A stretch of 64,000 nt of DNA from Paraburkholderia sp. BL21I4N1 (GCF_002973525.1 NZ_PVEN01000010.1:1-64000), one strand, 5' to 3'. Counted from the stretch's first letter, positions 16,379 to 25,423 are shown. A program made the numbers and translations. The notes: generated by a model not told the origin, from the letters alone.

Positions 16379-17761
16379 ATGATGGAACCCCACGCCCAAC
16401 CGATTTCCGAAGTCGCCGTCGAATCATTCGACGGAAAGGGCTTTCTCGACCGCTATTTTGGAATCTCCGCGCGCGGCAGTTCGCAGCGCCAGGAAATCAT
16501 CGCGGGCATTACGACCTTCCTCGCGATGGTCTATTCCGTCTTCGTCGTGCCGGGCATGCTCGGCCGCGCGGGTTTCGATACCAGCGCCGTATTCGTCGCG
16601 GTGTGTCTGACCACTGCGTTCGGCTCGCTGCTGATGGGCATCTGGGCGCGCCTGCCGATCGCCATCGGCTGCGCGATTTCGCTGACGGCCTTCACGGCGT
16701 TCGGCCTCGTACTCGGTAAAGGCTTGCATCCGAATGTCGCGCTCGGCGCGGTGTTCCTGATGGGCGTCGTGTTCACCGCGATCTCGGTGACGGGCGTGCG
16801 TTCGTGGATTCTGCGCAATCTGCCGACCGGCATCGCGCACGGCACGGGGATTGGTATCGGCCTGTTCCTGCTGCTGATCGCCGCGAACGACGTGGGTCTG
16901 GTCGTAAAGAATCCGGGCGCCGGTTTGCCGGTCGCGCTGGGCAATATCAGGGCCTTGCCGGCGATCATGTCGGTGGCGGGACTTGCCGCGATCTTCGGTC
17001 TGGTGCGCCGTCGCGTGCCGGGTTCGATCCTGATCGTGATCGTCGCGATCTCCGCAATTGCCTTCTTCATCGATCCGGCCATGTCGTTCCACGGCGTGTT
17101 CGCGGTGCCATCGCTGAGCGCGCCGGGCCACGCTTCGCTGATCGGCGCGATGGACATCAAGGGCGCGCTGTCGATGACGGTTCTGCCTAGCGTGCTGGCA
17201 CTCGTCATGACCGCGGTGTTCGACGCGACCGGCACGATTCGCGCCGTCGCAGGGCAAGCCGGTCAACTCGACGAAAACGGCCGCATCATCAACGGCGGCC
17301 GCGCATTGACGGCCGATTCGCTGAGCTCGATTTTCTCGGGCCTGCTCGGCGGCGCACCGGCAGCGGCGTACATCGAATCGACGGTCGGCGTGGCAGCCGG
17401 CGCGAAGACCGGTATGGCGGCGGCGGTAGTCGGTTTGCTGTTCCTCGTGGTGATGTTCTTCTCGCCGCTGGCGGGTCTCGTGCCTTCGTATGCAACGGCG
17501 CCGGCGCTGATGTATGTGGGTCTGCTGATGCTGTCGAACGTCAGCAAGCTGCATATGGACGATATGGTCGACGCAATGTCGGGCCTGATGTGCGCGGTGT
17601 TCATCGTGCTGACCGCCAACATCGTGACGGGCATCATGCTCGGTTTCGCGACGCTGGTGATCGGCCGCGTGATCAGCGGCGAATATCGCAAGCTGAACGT
17701 GGGCACGGTGGCGATCGCCGTGGTGCTGGTCGGGTTCTATCTCGGCGGCTGGGCGATCTGA
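16379..17761 (+). CDS. AzgA-type (NCS2) purine permease
   Basis: 460-residue inner-membrane transporter of the guanine/hypoxanthine/adenine (AzgA/PbuG) group. Signature features: DRYFGISARGSS near 25-36, EIIAGITTFLAMVYSVFVVP in the first membrane segment, the amphipathic region PIAIGCAISLTAFTAFG, and MTAVFDATGTIRAVAGQAG (about 280-298) with the conserved acidic and Thr residues of the NAT/NCS2 substrate site. It would import purine bases with protons. Monocistronic by layout: 268 bp to the next gene. Specificity within purines cannot be determined here. Confidence 0.88.
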   Translation: MMEPHAQPISEVAVESFDGKGFLDRYFGISARGSSQRQEIIAGITTFLAMVYSVFVVPGMLGRAGFDTSAVFVAVCLTTAFGSLLMGIWARLPIAIGCAISLTAFTAFGLVLGKGLHPNVALGAVFLMGVVFTAISVTGVRSWILRNLPTGIAHGTGIGIGLFLLLIAANDVGLVVKNPGAGLPVALGNIRALPAIMSVAGLAAIFGLVRRRVPGSILIVIVAISAIAFFIDPAMSFHGVFAVPSLSAPGHASLIGAMDIKGALSMTVLPSVLALVMTAVFDATGTIRAVAGQAGQLDENGRIINGGRALTADSLSSIFSGLLGGAPAAAYIESTVGVAAGAKTGMAAAVVGLLFLVVMFFSPLAGLVPSYATAPALMYVGLLMLSNVSKLHMDDMVDAMSGLMCAVFIVLTANIVTGIMLGFATLVIGRVISGEYRKLNVGTVAIAVVLVGFYLGGWAI

Positions 17762-17994
17762 TCGTGCGCGTGGGCCTCGTTCCACGTTTGAATTGATTTT
17801 GCAGTAGCGCAAGAGCAGGGCGGGTCTTTGCAGGCCGCTTTGCTCGACCGTGTAGTCGGTTGTTCTCCACCTTGACGCGGTACGTCGCACGGCTTTATCC
17901 GCGATGTGCCGCGTATCTTTTTTTCCGCGTTGCTGTCGTTCCCCTCGTTGCTTCCGGCCTCAATCAGGTCCGTTGAGAAAGCGCCCACCTGTCC

Positions 17995-18022
17995 TTGACT
18001 TCCTGACGTGCATTTCTATACT
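17995..18022 (+). promoter_or_regulatory. sigma-70 promoter of the arsR-type operon
   Basis: TTGACT (17995-18000) and TATACT (18017-18022) are each 5/6 matches to the -35 and -10 consensus with a 16-bp spacer. Transcription should start near 18029-18030, which is where the ATG of the downstream regulator lies, so the message would have essentially no leader. Confidence 0.65.
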
Positions 18023-18039
18023 TAACCTTATGGTTAAGT
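18020..18039. promoter_or_regulatory. operator overlapping -10 box and start codon
   Basis: ACTTAACC-TTAT-GGTTAAGT is a perfect 8-bp inverted repeat with a 4-bp spacer. It overlaps the end of the -10 hexamer, the predicted transcription start and the ATG (18030-18032) of the ArsR-family gene. Such a dyad is the expected form of an ArsR homodimer site and would give tight autorepression. Confidence 0.65.
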
Positions 18040-18452
18040 TTAATGAAACCCTACTCGACCGCACGTTCGCGGCGCTCTCCGATCCCACGCGGCGTGCGTT
18101 GCTCTCGCGCCTGTCCGGGCGCGAACTGTCGATCAGCGAACTCGCCGAGCCGTTCGCGATGTCCTTGCCGGCTGTGATGAAACATCTCGATGTGCTGTCC
18201 GAAGCCGGTCTGATCACCCGCAACAAGACCGGGCGGACGGTGGCGTGCCGCCTGGTGGCCGGTCCGATGGAAGACGCCATGACGTGGCTCAGCCGTTATC
18301 AGCGTTTCTGGTCGGCATCGCTCGATGGGCTCGCCGCTTTCGTCGAACAGGAGGAAGTCCCATGCCCGCCCAATCCAGCCTCACCCTCCAGCGGCGTCTC
18401 AACGCCGCGCCCGCCAAAGTCTTCCGCGCCTGGACGGAAGCGGCGCAACTGA
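18030..18452 (+). CDS. ArsR-family winged-helix repressor
   Basis: 140 residues. The winged helix spans about 5-90: ALSDPTRRALLSRLSGRE, ELAEPFAMSLPAVMKHLDVL and the wing LITRNKTGRTVACRL. It belongs to the metal-independent ArsR group that sits beside SRPBCC (AHSA1-type) genes, as here. No ribosome site precedes the ATG, which coincides with the predicted transcript start (leaderless). The final about 33 residues are Pro/Ser/Arg-rich and lie over the start of the next gene; relatives are usually about 105-115 residues, so this tail may be a read-on after loss of an earlier stop. Likely represses its own operon. Confidence 0.85.
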   Translation: MVKFNETLLDRTFAALSDPTRRALLSRLSGRELSISELAEPFAMSLPAVMKHLDVLSEAGLITRNKTGRTVACRLVAGPMEDAMTWLSRYQRFWSASLDGLAAFVEQEEVPCPPNPASPSSGVSTPRPPKSSAPGRKRRN

Positions 18453-18790
18453 TCAAATGGATGAACCCCGGCGATACGCCGGTGGTGCGCGCCGAACTGG
18501 ATGTGCGCGTCGACGGTCGCTACTCGATCGTGTATCGCAAGGCGGACGGTCGCGAGCTCGAGGCCAACGGGCAATATCTGGAGATAGTCCCGGATCGCAA
18601 GCTCGTGTTCACCTGGCGATGGCGCCACAACGCGGAACACGAATCGCTGGTCACGGTGCTGCTGGAGTCGGACGGCGACGCCACATGGCTGACGCTCACG
18701 CACGAACGGTTCACAGACCAAGCGCAGGCCGACGATCATCGCCGTGGCTGGTCGGGTGGGCTCGATTCGCTGGAACGCTACTTCGCGTGA
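18362..18790 (+). CDS. SRPBCC (AHSA1-like) domain protein
   Basis: 142 residues, the normal length for a single helix-grip START-like domain of the AHSA1 group. Typical features are the opening LQRRLNAAPAKVFRAWTEA, WMNPGD, VRVDGRYSIVYR, ANGQYLEIVPDRKLVFTWRW, and the C-terminal helix WSGGLDSLERYF. Its ATG lies 91 bp inside the preceding ArsR gene in another frame and follows GGAGG. These proteins bind small hydrophobic ligands; the substrate is unknown. Second gene of the ArsR-SRPBCC-DUF899 operon. Confidence 0.85.
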   Translation: MPAQSSLTLQRRLNAAPAKVFRAWTEAAQLIKWMNPGDTPVVRAELDVRVDGRYSIVYRKADGRELEANGQYLEIVPDRKLVFTWRWRHNAEHESLVTVLLESDGDATWLTLTHERFTDQAQADDHRRGWSGGLDSLERYFA

Positions 18791-18852
18791 GTTCGTTTCG
18801 CTGTATTGGACGTGTCGGATTCAACCTGCACGGTGCAGGAAAGGAGACGTAA

Positions 18853-19593
18853 ATGGAACCGCAGCACCGGATTGAATCGAGAGAGGAATGGCTGGCCGCG
18901 AGTCGCGCGCTACTGGTTGAAGAGAAGGCGCATATGCGCGCCAGCGACGAACTCGCGCGCAAGCGTCGCGAGTTGCCTTGGGTCAAGGTCGATAAGACCT
19001 ATGGTTTCGACACGCTGCAAGGGCGCAAGACGCTGGCCGAGTTGTTCGACGGACGCAGCCAGTTGATCGTTTATCACTTCATGCTGGGCCCGGAGTGGGA
19101 AGAGGGCTGTGTTGGCTGCTCGTTCGTGTCCGATCATATGGTCGGCATCGTCACGCATCTCGAACATCACGATGTGTCGTACGTGACAGTCTCGCTGGCG
19201 CCGCTCGCGAAAATCGAGGTATTCAGGAAACGTATGGGATGGGTGTTTCCATGGGTGTCGTCGAACGGTAGCGATTTCAATTTCGACTATCACGTGTCGT
19301 TCACACCCGAAGAAGTGGCCAGCAAGAAGGCGTTCTACAACTTCACTGAGACGGATGTCGGGATCGACGAACTGCACGGCCACAGCGTGTTCTACAAGGA
19401 CGAACGCGGCGACGTGTACCACACGTATTCCTGCTACGGACGCGGCGGCGAGCGGTTCATCAACACCTACGCGCATCTCGACGTCACGCCGAAAGGCCGC
19501 GAGGAAACGAGAGGCATGACCGACTGGCTCAGGCATCACGACCGCTACGACGATAAAAAGCCCAGCAGCGGTTGTGCGGCGTGCGGTACGTGA
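18853..19593 (+). CDS. DUF899 thioredoxin-like protein
   Basis: 246 residues. The DUF899 pattern is clear: ESREEWLAASRALLVEEK at the N-terminus, RRELPWVKVDKTYGFDT, then YHFMLGPEWEEGCVGCSFVSD (here split by reading) with a CxxC pair in a thioredoxin-like position near 92-95, and FNTY-type residues near the end. The C-terminal tail has CAACGT, a second CxxC. The family is predicted to be a thiol-linked redox fold; no reaction is proven. Located 62 bp after the SRPBCC gene with a GGAG site, likely same operon. Confidence 0.82.
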   Translation: MEPQHRIESREEWLAASRALLVEEKAHMRASDELARKRRELPWVKVDKTYGFDTLQGRKTLAELFDGRSQLIVYHFMLGPEWEEGCVGCSFVSDHMVGIVTHLEHHDVSYVTVSLAPLAKIEVFRKRMGWVFPWVSSNGSDFNFDYHVSFTPEEVASKKAFYNFTETDVGIDELHGHSVFYKDERGDVYHTYSCYGRGGERFINTYAHLDVTPKGREETRGMTDWLRHHDRYDDKKPSSGCAACGT

Positions 19594-19627
19594 CGCGGCA
19601 CGCCGCGACGCAACTCGACCGGGGACG

Positions 19628-20491
19628 TCAGGCGCCCTGACGTCCCGCGTCATAAAACAACGCGAACAATTCCGACTGCGAGTTGACGTTGAGTTTCGTA
19701 TAGATGTGCTTCTTGTGTGCGCGCACCGTCTCGAACGAGATGGCGAGTTTCTCCGCTATCGCGCGTGTCGAAAACCCGCTCAAGGTCAGCATGGCCACTT
19801 CGACTTCACGTGCGGTGAGCGCGGCGCGGCCGCCCGCCGACGCGACCTGGGCGAAGCGTGCCGCGTACGCAGGGGTGTCCGGCGGTGTGTCCGCCTGCAA
19901 CGGAATTTGCGCCGCGGTGTCGGCCAGGTTCTCGCCGAAGCGCGGCTGCACCGTCGCCGCGTCGAACCTTTCATAAGGCAGGCGTTGCCGCAACAACGCG
20001 ATCACCCATGGCGCGCACAGCGCGAGCACGGCCAGATCGCGCTCGCCATATCGCTGCGTCGCACCGAGTGAAAACGCGAGCGTGTGCCGGGCGTCGATCA
20101 GGTAATTGAAATGCACCTCGTCGCCGACGATGTTTTTCCTGAAGTACCGCTGGTAGTACTCGGTCATCGAGAAGTTGTCGGGCGCGACATCGGCGAGCGT
20201 GACGAAGCCCGACGCGGGTTGGTCGGTGGCGGCGATATAGAACGGATCGAGCTGATACAGCGCGGCAAGGTAGTCCTGGAACATCGCGTCGACGGCGCCG
20301 TCCGGCGTGGGCGATTCGGCGCATACGAGCGGCGCTTCGCCGGGCGTGAAGCGTAGCGCGACCCAGTTGTCGAAGGCGACGTAGCGTTCGAGCGCGCGCG
20401 TGAGGCGTGTCCAGAATTGCGCGCTATCGAGTGCTTCGATAACCGCGCCGATCTCGCGATGAAAGGCCAGATCGCGCCATTCGAGTTCCAT
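19628..20491 (-). CDS. LuxR-family transcriptional regulator
   Basis: 287 residues. The C-terminal GerE helix-turn-helix (about 222-280) is intact: LTAREVEVAMLTLSGFSTRA then AEKLAISFETVRAHKKHIYTKLNVNS. The N-terminal about 200 residues form an unrecognised sensory region rich in aromatics, without the six conserved residues of acyl-homoserine-lactone domains, so it is not a quorum-sensing receptor by this reading. It is divergent from the nitrilase-permease pair over 187 bp, which it probably regulates. Confidence 0.82.
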   Translation of the reverse strand: MELEWRDLAFHREIGAVIEALDSAQFWTRLTRALERYVAFDNWVALRFTPGEAPLVCAESPTPDGAVDAMFQDYLAALYQLDPFYIAATDQPASGFVTLADVAPDNFSMTEYYQRYFRKNIVGDEVHFNYLIDARHTLAFSLGATQRYGERDLAVLALCAPWVIALLRQRLPYERFDAATVQPRFGENLADTAAQIPLQADTPPDTPAYAARFAQVASAGGRAALTAREVEVAMLTLSGFSTRAIAEKLAISFETVRAHKKHIYTKLNVNSQSELFALFYDAGRQGA

Positions 20492-20508
20492 GCGTGCTCC
20501 AATGAGGG

Positions 20509-20524
20509 TAACCCAGCCGGGTAA
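20509..20524. promoter_or_regulatory. imperfect dyad upstream of the LuxR-type gene
   Basis: TAACCCAGCCGGGTAA, a near-palindrome with 6 of 8 arm positions matched, lies 18-33 bp before the regulator start. A related GGTAATA occurs about 20 bp further. Offered as a candidate autoregulatory site for the LuxR-type protein. Confidence 0.3.
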
Positions 20525-20678
20525 TTACGAACAAAAATATGTCTGGTAATAATAGGCCCAACCTGATCGCGGACGCCGGGAAAGGGGCGCCGTGTAACGC
20601 AGAAACGCAATAGCTTGCAACAAGTGCATGGGACTGGAGTAAGCGCCAAGGCGCTAACTCCGGCCGACAGGAGACACA

Positions 20679-21515
20679 ATGCTTCAACTCGAACTGGCGC
20701 AAATCCCCATCGTGGACGGCGCAACCGGCGTTAGCGGCGCGAACGTGCAACGCGTGCTGCACACTATCGGCCAGCGTGCCGTCGGCACCGATCTCATGGT
20801 GTTTCCGGAGACCACGCTGTCGGGCTTCCCGACACGCGACAACATCCGCACGGTAGCCGAACCGATCGACGGCCCCTCTCTCACGGCAGTGCGCCAGGCG
20901 GCCCGTGAAGCCCGCGTGGCCGTGGCCGTGGGTCTCGCCGAACGCGACGGCAGCCGTTTCTTCAACACCACGGTACTCGTCGACGAACACGGCGAAATCG
21001 CGCTGCGCTATCGCAAGACGCATCTGTGGGCGTCGGACGTCGGCGTGTTCGAACCGGGCGACCGCTATGAAGTGTGCAGCTTCAAAGGCCTGACCGTCGG
21101 CATGCTGATCTGCTACGACATCGAATTTCCCGAAACGGCGCGCGCGGTCGCGTCGCTGGGCGCGGATCTGCTGATCGTGACCAACGGCAACATGGACCCG
21201 TTCGGACCGGTGCATCGTCGCGCGATCGTTGCGCGTGCAATGGAAAACCAGATGTTCGCGGCGCTCGTCAATCGTATCGGTTCAGGCGACGACGACCTGA
21301 CCTTCCCCGGCGAATCGGCACTGATCGATCCGTTCGGCGACGTGGTGAGCGACGCGGGCCAGCAGGAAACCGTGCTGCGGGCCACGCTCGACCCCACGCG
21401 CCTCGAAGGCGCGCGTGAACATTACCGCTATCTGCACGACGCGCGTATCGCCCTCGATCTCGCCACCGAAGACGGCGAAAACGGACAACGTCTACGCGTG
21501 ATGCGCGCGCGTTGA
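20679..21515 (+). CDS. carbon-nitrogen hydrolase (nitrilase superfamily)
   Basis: 278-residue enzyme with the complete Glu-Lys-Cys triad: Glu44 in VFPETTLSG, Lys113 in RYRKTHLW, and Cys145 in LICYDIEFPE. Length and motifs fit the amidase/omega-amidase or carbamoylase branches rather than aromatic nitrilases (the DIEFPE context is typical of amidases). It hydrolyses an amide or carbamoyl C-N bond via a cysteine acyl-enzyme. Followed after 141 bp by an APC permease in the same direction, suggesting uptake and hydrolysis of one nitrogen compound. ATG at 20679 follows AGGAG. Confidence 0.85.
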   Translation: MLQLELAQIPIVDGATGVSGANVQRVLHTIGQRAVGTDLMVFPETTLSGFPTRDNIRTVAEPIDGPSLTAVRQAAREARVAVAVGLAERDGSRFFNTTVLVDEHGEIALRYRKTHLWASDVGVFEPGDRYEVCSFKGLTVGMLICYDIEFPETARAVASLGADLLIVTNGNMDPFGPVHRRAIVARAMENQMFAALVNRIGSGDDDLTFPGESALIDPFGDVVSDAGQQETVLRATLDPTRLEGAREHYRYLHDARIALDLATEDGENGQRLRVMRAR

Positions 21516-21656
21516 GTGACACCGCAGCGCGTCGATAACAAAAAAACACCAGCGCGAACCCCGCGCATCCCGCAAGTCTGAACGACCCGGCTCGACCGGG
21601 GCGCGCCGCAAATCGCGCCCTAGCGACGCTCGCCCATTTGCAAGAGGAGACACCGT

Positions 21657-23012
21657 ATGACTTCATCGTCCGCCGCCGAACCCGCGGCCTCGCACAGCCC
21701 GCATCTGAAACGCACGCTCGGCCTGCCGTCGGTCCTGCTGTTCGGCCTCGCCTACATGGCGCCGCTGATCGTGTACGGCACCTACGGCGTGCTGGCGAGC
21801 GCGAGCGACGACACCGCCGCGCTCGCCTATCTGATCGCACTGGTCGCGATCGCGTTCACCGCGCTCAGCTACGGCAAACTCGCACGGTTGTTCCCGGTGG
21901 CCGGTTCGGCCTATACGTACACGCGTAAAAGCTTCAACCCGCACCTCGGTTTCATGATCGGCTGGGCGACGCTGCTCGACTACTTTTTCCTGCCGATGGT
22001 GATCTGGCTGATCGGCGCCGCCTACCTGAGCGCCGCGTTTCCGCACATTCCGAGCTGGATCTGGATCGTTGCGTTTATCGTGCTGACCAGTGCGCTGAAC
22101 ATTCTCGGCATCGAGCTGGCGAACCGCTTCAACATCGTGCTGATGGTCGTTCAACTGGCGATCGTCGCGCTGTTCGTGGTGCTGTGCTGCCATTACGTGA
22201 CGGCGGCGTCCGGTCCCGGCGGCCTGTTGTCGGCAGAGCCGTTTTTCAAGCCGCACGTGCCGTTTTCCGCGACGATGGCCGGCGCCGCGATTGCCGCATA
22301 CTCGTATCTCGGCTTCGACGCGGTGTCGACGCTCACCGAGGAAACCGTTGCGCCTGAGAAGACCATGCCGCGCGCCATCGTGCTGATCGCGCTGATCGGC
22401 GGCGCGATCTTCGTGATAGCGGCCTACACGGTGCAACTCGCCCATCCGGGCGCGGTCTTCAAGGACCCGGATTCGGCGGCTTTCGAAGTGGCGCGTAAAG
22501 TGGGCGGCGACCTCTTCGTGACGGTGTTTCTGGCCGGTCTGATTCTCGCGCAGTTCGCCTCGGGTATCTCTGCGCAGGCGAGCGTGGGGCGTCTGCTATA
22601 TGCCATGGGGCGCGACGAAGTGCTGCCGAAACGCATCTTCGGTTTCGTGCATCCGAAGTTCAAGACGCCGGCGCTGAACATCGCGATTGCGGGCGCGATC
22701 GGTCTCGTCGCGTTGAAACTCGACGTGGCGACCTCGACGTCGTTCATCAACTTCGGCGCGTTCCTCGCGTTCACCGCGGTCAACCTGTGCGTGATCCGCC
22801 AGTTCTTCAACGCGAAGGGCACGGCGAACGCGATGGGTATCGTCGGCGGCCTGCTGTTTCCGCTGGCCGGCGCAATCGCCGACGTGTGGCTACTGGTGAG
22901 TCTCGAGAAGACCGCGCTGGTGCTCGGCGCGGTGTGGTTCGTGGTGGGTTTGTGCTATCTCGGCTGGATCACGCGCTGGTTTCGTCAGGCGCCGCCGGAA
23001 GTCGCGGTGTGA
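21657..23012 (+). CDS. APC-superfamily amino acid/amine permease
   Basis: 451-residue transporter with 12 hydrophobic segments. Early motifs: LGLPSVLLFGLAYMAPLIVY in segment 1, FPVAGSAYTYTRK near 79-91 and AYSYLGFDAVSTLTEET in segment 6, all characteristic of the amino acid-polyamine-organocation family (YhhF/ PuuP-like feel). It probably supplies the substrate of the adjacent nitrilase-family enzyme. ATG at 21657 follows AAGAGGAG. Confidence 0.87.
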   Translation: MTSSSAAEPAASHSPHLKRTLGLPSVLLFGLAYMAPLIVYGTYGVLASASDDTAALAYLIALVAIAFTALSYGKLARLFPVAGSAYTYTRKSFNPHLGFMIGWATLLDYFFLPMVIWLIGAAYLSAAFPHIPSWIWIVAFIVLTSALNILGIELANRFNIVLMVVQLAIVALFVVLCCHYVTAASGPGGLLSAEPFFKPHVPFSATMAGAAIAAYSYLGFDAVSTLTEETVAPEKTMPRAIVLIALIGGAIFVIAAYTVQLAHPGAVFKDPDSAAFEVARKVGGDLFVTVFLAGLILAQFASGISAQASVGRLLYAMGRDEVLPKRIFGFVHPKFKTPALNIAIAGAIGLVALKLDVATSTSFINFGAFLAFTAVNLCVIRQFFNAKGTANAMGIVGGLLFPLAGAIADVWLLVSLEKTALVLGAVWFVVGLCYLGWITRWFRQAPPEVAV

Positions 23013-23110
23013 GGCAAGGGTGGGTGCGCTTGCGTGACCGGCGTGCCCACCAGCATGGAGGCCTCAAGCCGATCGAAAAGCGAATCACGCCGCGTCGCGC
23101 GGCGTCATGC

Positions 23111-23293
23111 TCAAAGCGCCATGTCGAAAGCGGGCTTGAGAAACAGCTCCATGGCCATCACGGCGAGGCCCATTGCGGCCGCCGCCAGCGTCAACGTGCC
23201 GTATTCGTCGTAACGTGCATCGTAAAGACACGCCACGACGAACAGTATCGCCAGCAGGTTCGTCAGCCAGTCGAAATTCAGCGCCAAAGTCAT
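23111..23293 (-). CDS. 60-residue two-helix membrane protein
   Basis: Two hydrophobic segments, about residues 9-23 (WLTNLLAILFVVACL) and 34-55, separated by a charged turn DARYDEYG. This regular hairpin topology and the third-position GC pattern argue for a real small membrane protein. No family was recognised. The stop of the permease gene is about 100 bp away on the other strand. Confidence 0.55.
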   Translation of the reverse strand: MTLALNFDWLTNLLAILFVVACLYDARYDEYGTLTLAAAAMGLAVMAMELFLKPAFDMAL

Positions 23294-23449
23294 CGATCAA
23301 ATCCGGGCTCAGGGGCGACTCGCGGAATCGAATCGCACGATCAGTTGAGCGCGATTCTAGCGAGTTGAGCTTACGAATTCGCAACGGCGCCGCTTACACG
23401 GATTACGTTTTCGCGGGGGGACGTCCCGAAGAAAGTCCCGCCGAAGACA

Positions 23450-24346
23450 TCACATCATGTCGTGCTCGATCCAGTCGATTACCGAGCTGCGCTTCGGCTG
23501 CCAGCCCAGCAGTTTGCGTGCGCGCACACCGCGCACCCGGCTGTTCGAACCGAGGCCGTACGAGGCCATTTCGTAGCCCCATTCCTTTTGCGCTTCGTCG
23601 AGCGGCCAGTCTTGCGGCTCGCCGAGTTTCATTGCGCGCGCGATTGCCGCGCTCATATCGCGGAACGACGCTTCGCCGCTTTCGACGAAATAGAACGTAC
23701 CGGCCGGCGTTTTCTCGAGCGCGAGCCGATAGAGTTCGGCGACGTCGTCGATATGCACGTTCGACCAGATGTTGCCGCCGCTGCCCACATGACGCACGAC
23801 ACCGCTCTTTTGCGCCTGCCGCACGAGGCGCGGCAACTGCACGCTCGCGCTGCCCGGCACCGCGCCGTGACCATAGATCAGCGTATTGCACAGCACCGCC
23901 GAACGGATGTTCTGGCGCGCGGCGTCGAGCACCAGCTGGTCGATCGCGACGCGGGCCGCCTTGTCGGCGGTCGGCGTGGGCAACGCGTCCTCGTGATAGA
24001 TGCGCGACTGACCCGCTTCGCCACCGGACGCATCGCCGACGATGCTCGATCCGCTGGTATGCAGCAGCACCTTACCGGAACCGGCGAGTCCTTCGATCAA
24101 CGCTTTCACCGCGCCTTCATGGTCGCTGCTGGCGGCGTTGATGACGGCGTCCGCGGTTTGCGCTTCGGCGATCAGCAGCGCGCGGTCGTCGAGCGTGCCG
24201 ACGACCGGCTCGATGCCGAGGCGTTGCAATGCGGCGGCATGGTCGGGATTGCGGATCAGACCGCGCACGCCGTGGCCGGCGCGCGCCAGATGCGCGGCAA
24301 TCGACCCGCCGATAAAACCGCTTGCGCCCGTAATGAAGATCTTCAA
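23450..24346 (-). CDS. NAD-dependent epimerase/dehydratase (SDR) family protein
   Basis: 298 residues, extended SDR type. The Rossmann motif FITGASGFIGGSIAAHL opens the protein (TGxxGxxG at about 6-13); LLHTSGSSIVGD is the mid-strand serine region, and the catalytic YxxxK seems degraded (the segment near 118-135 reads IYHEDALPT), so the catalytic tyrosine is uncertain. TTG at 24346 is chosen as start because AGGAGA lies 5 bases before it and no ATG fits the fold. Divergent from a LysR gene that probably controls it. Confidence 0.75.
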   Translation of the reverse strand: MKIFITGASGFIGGSIAAHLARAGHGVRGLIRNPDHAAALQRLGIEPVVGTLDDRALLIAEAQTADAVINAASSDHEGAVKALIEGLAGSGKVLLHTSGSSIVGDASGGEAGQSRIYHEDALPTPTADKAARVAIDQLVLDAARQNIRSAVLCNTLIYGHGAVPGSASVQLPRLVRQAQKSGVVRHVGSGGNIWSNVHIDDVAELYRLALEKTPAGTFYFVESGEASFRDMSAAIARAMKLGEPQDWPLDEAQKEWGYEMASYGLGSNSRVRGVRARKLLGWQPKRSSVIDWIEHDMM

Positions 24347-24428
24347 GACGTTCTCCTGGTTGGAAACACGATGACAGGCAAGCAGTATCCATCGTCTTGA
24401 TTCTCGCAAAAAGCGTGTTAGTCTCAAA

Positions 24429-24438
24429 TCAATATTGA
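24429..24438. promoter_or_regulatory. TCAATATTGA palindrome near the LysR start
   Basis: A perfect 10-bp palindrome in the 105-bp divergent region, 13 bp before the LysR ATG. The flanking sequence (AATC repeated either side) adds to the dyad character. Candidate operator for the LysR protein. Confidence 0.35.
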
Positions 24439-24451
24439 CTCGAAATCAACA

Positions 24452-25348
24452 ATGAAAACTTCCACGGATGAGCTGCTGGCGTTCGTCACCGTGATCGACA
24501 GCGGCTCGATCACCAAGGCGGCGGAGAAGCTGGAGCAGACGGTGTCCGGCGTGAGCCGCGCGCTTACGCGCCTCGAACAGAAGCTCGACACCGCGCTGGT
24601 GCGGCGCACGACTCGCCGTCTGCAATTGACCGAGGAGGGTGAGGCGTTCCTGCAACGCGCCCGGGCGATTCTCGCGGCGATGGAGGAGGCCGAGGAATCC
24701 GTCACGCGAGGCCGCGGGCGGCCTTCGGGACGCTTGCGGGTGGACGCGGCGTCGCCGTTCATGCTCCATTGCGTGGCGCCGCATATGAAGGCGTTTTCGG
24801 CGCTGTATCCGCAAGTGCGCCTGGAGTTGACCAGCAACGAACGGATCGTCGATCTGCTGGAACAGAAGGTGGATATCGCGATCCGGATCGGTGCGCTGCA
24901 GGACTCGACACTGCATGCGCGCGCGTTGGGCACCAGCAGGCTGCGGGTGCTTGCGAGCCCGGCGTATCTGGCCGAATTCGGCGAACCGAAGTCGGTGGAA
25001 GCGTTGCGCGCGCATCGATTGATCGGCTTCACGGTGCCGGAGCATCTGAACCGCTGGCCATTGCGCGAAGGGCGCAAGGCCGGCGCCGGGTCGTTCAGGA
25101 TCGAACCGTCGATCACCGCGTCGAGCGGCGAAACCTTGCGGCAACTGGTGTTGTCGGGCTGGGGTGTGGCCTGTCTGGCCGACTTCATGACCGCCGCCGA
25201 CGTGCGCGACGGCCGCCTCGTACCCATTCTCGGCAACGTTCTGCGCGACGAGCGGCAGCCGGTGAGCGCGGTGTACTACCAGAGCGCGTCGCTGACGGGG
25301 CGCGTGCAGTGTTTTCTGGACTTCATCGCGGCGCGCGTGAAGCTTTAG
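24452..25348 (+). CDS. LysR-family regulator
   Basis: 298 residues. The winged helix is at about 18-40 (SITKAAEKLEQTVSGVSRAL) and the effector domain carries the motif GWGVACLADFM, typical of the CrgA/DsdC-like LysR branch that often controls divergent oxidoreductases. Its target here is most likely the divergent SDR gene. It ends before a strong rho-independent terminator at 25424-25446. Confidence 0.85.
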   Translation: MKTSTDELLAFVTVIDSGSITKAAEKLEQTVSGVSRALTRLEQKLDTALVRRTTRRLQLTEEGEAFLQRARAILAAMEEAEESVTRGRGRPSGRLRVDAASPFMLHCVAPHMKAFSALYPQVRLELTSNERIVDLLEQKVDIAIRIGALQDSTLHARALGTSRLRVLASPAYLAEFGEPKSVEALRAHRLIGFTVPEHLNRWPLREGRKAGAGSFRIEPSITASSGETLRQLVLSGWGVACLADFMTAADVRDGRLVPILGNVLRDERQPVSAVYYQSASLTGRVQCFLDFIAARVKL

Positions 25349-25423
25349 CGGCGCGTTTCGAGTCGCGCGTTCAGCCGGCTCTCCTATAACTCTTGAATCG
25401 ACGTAGTGGTCTGGCCGAGCGTC

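Noticed and set aside
19628..20491. Quorum-sensing LuxR solo
   Set aside because: The C-terminal helix-turn-helix fits but the N-terminal part lacks the conserved homoserine-lactone-binding residues.
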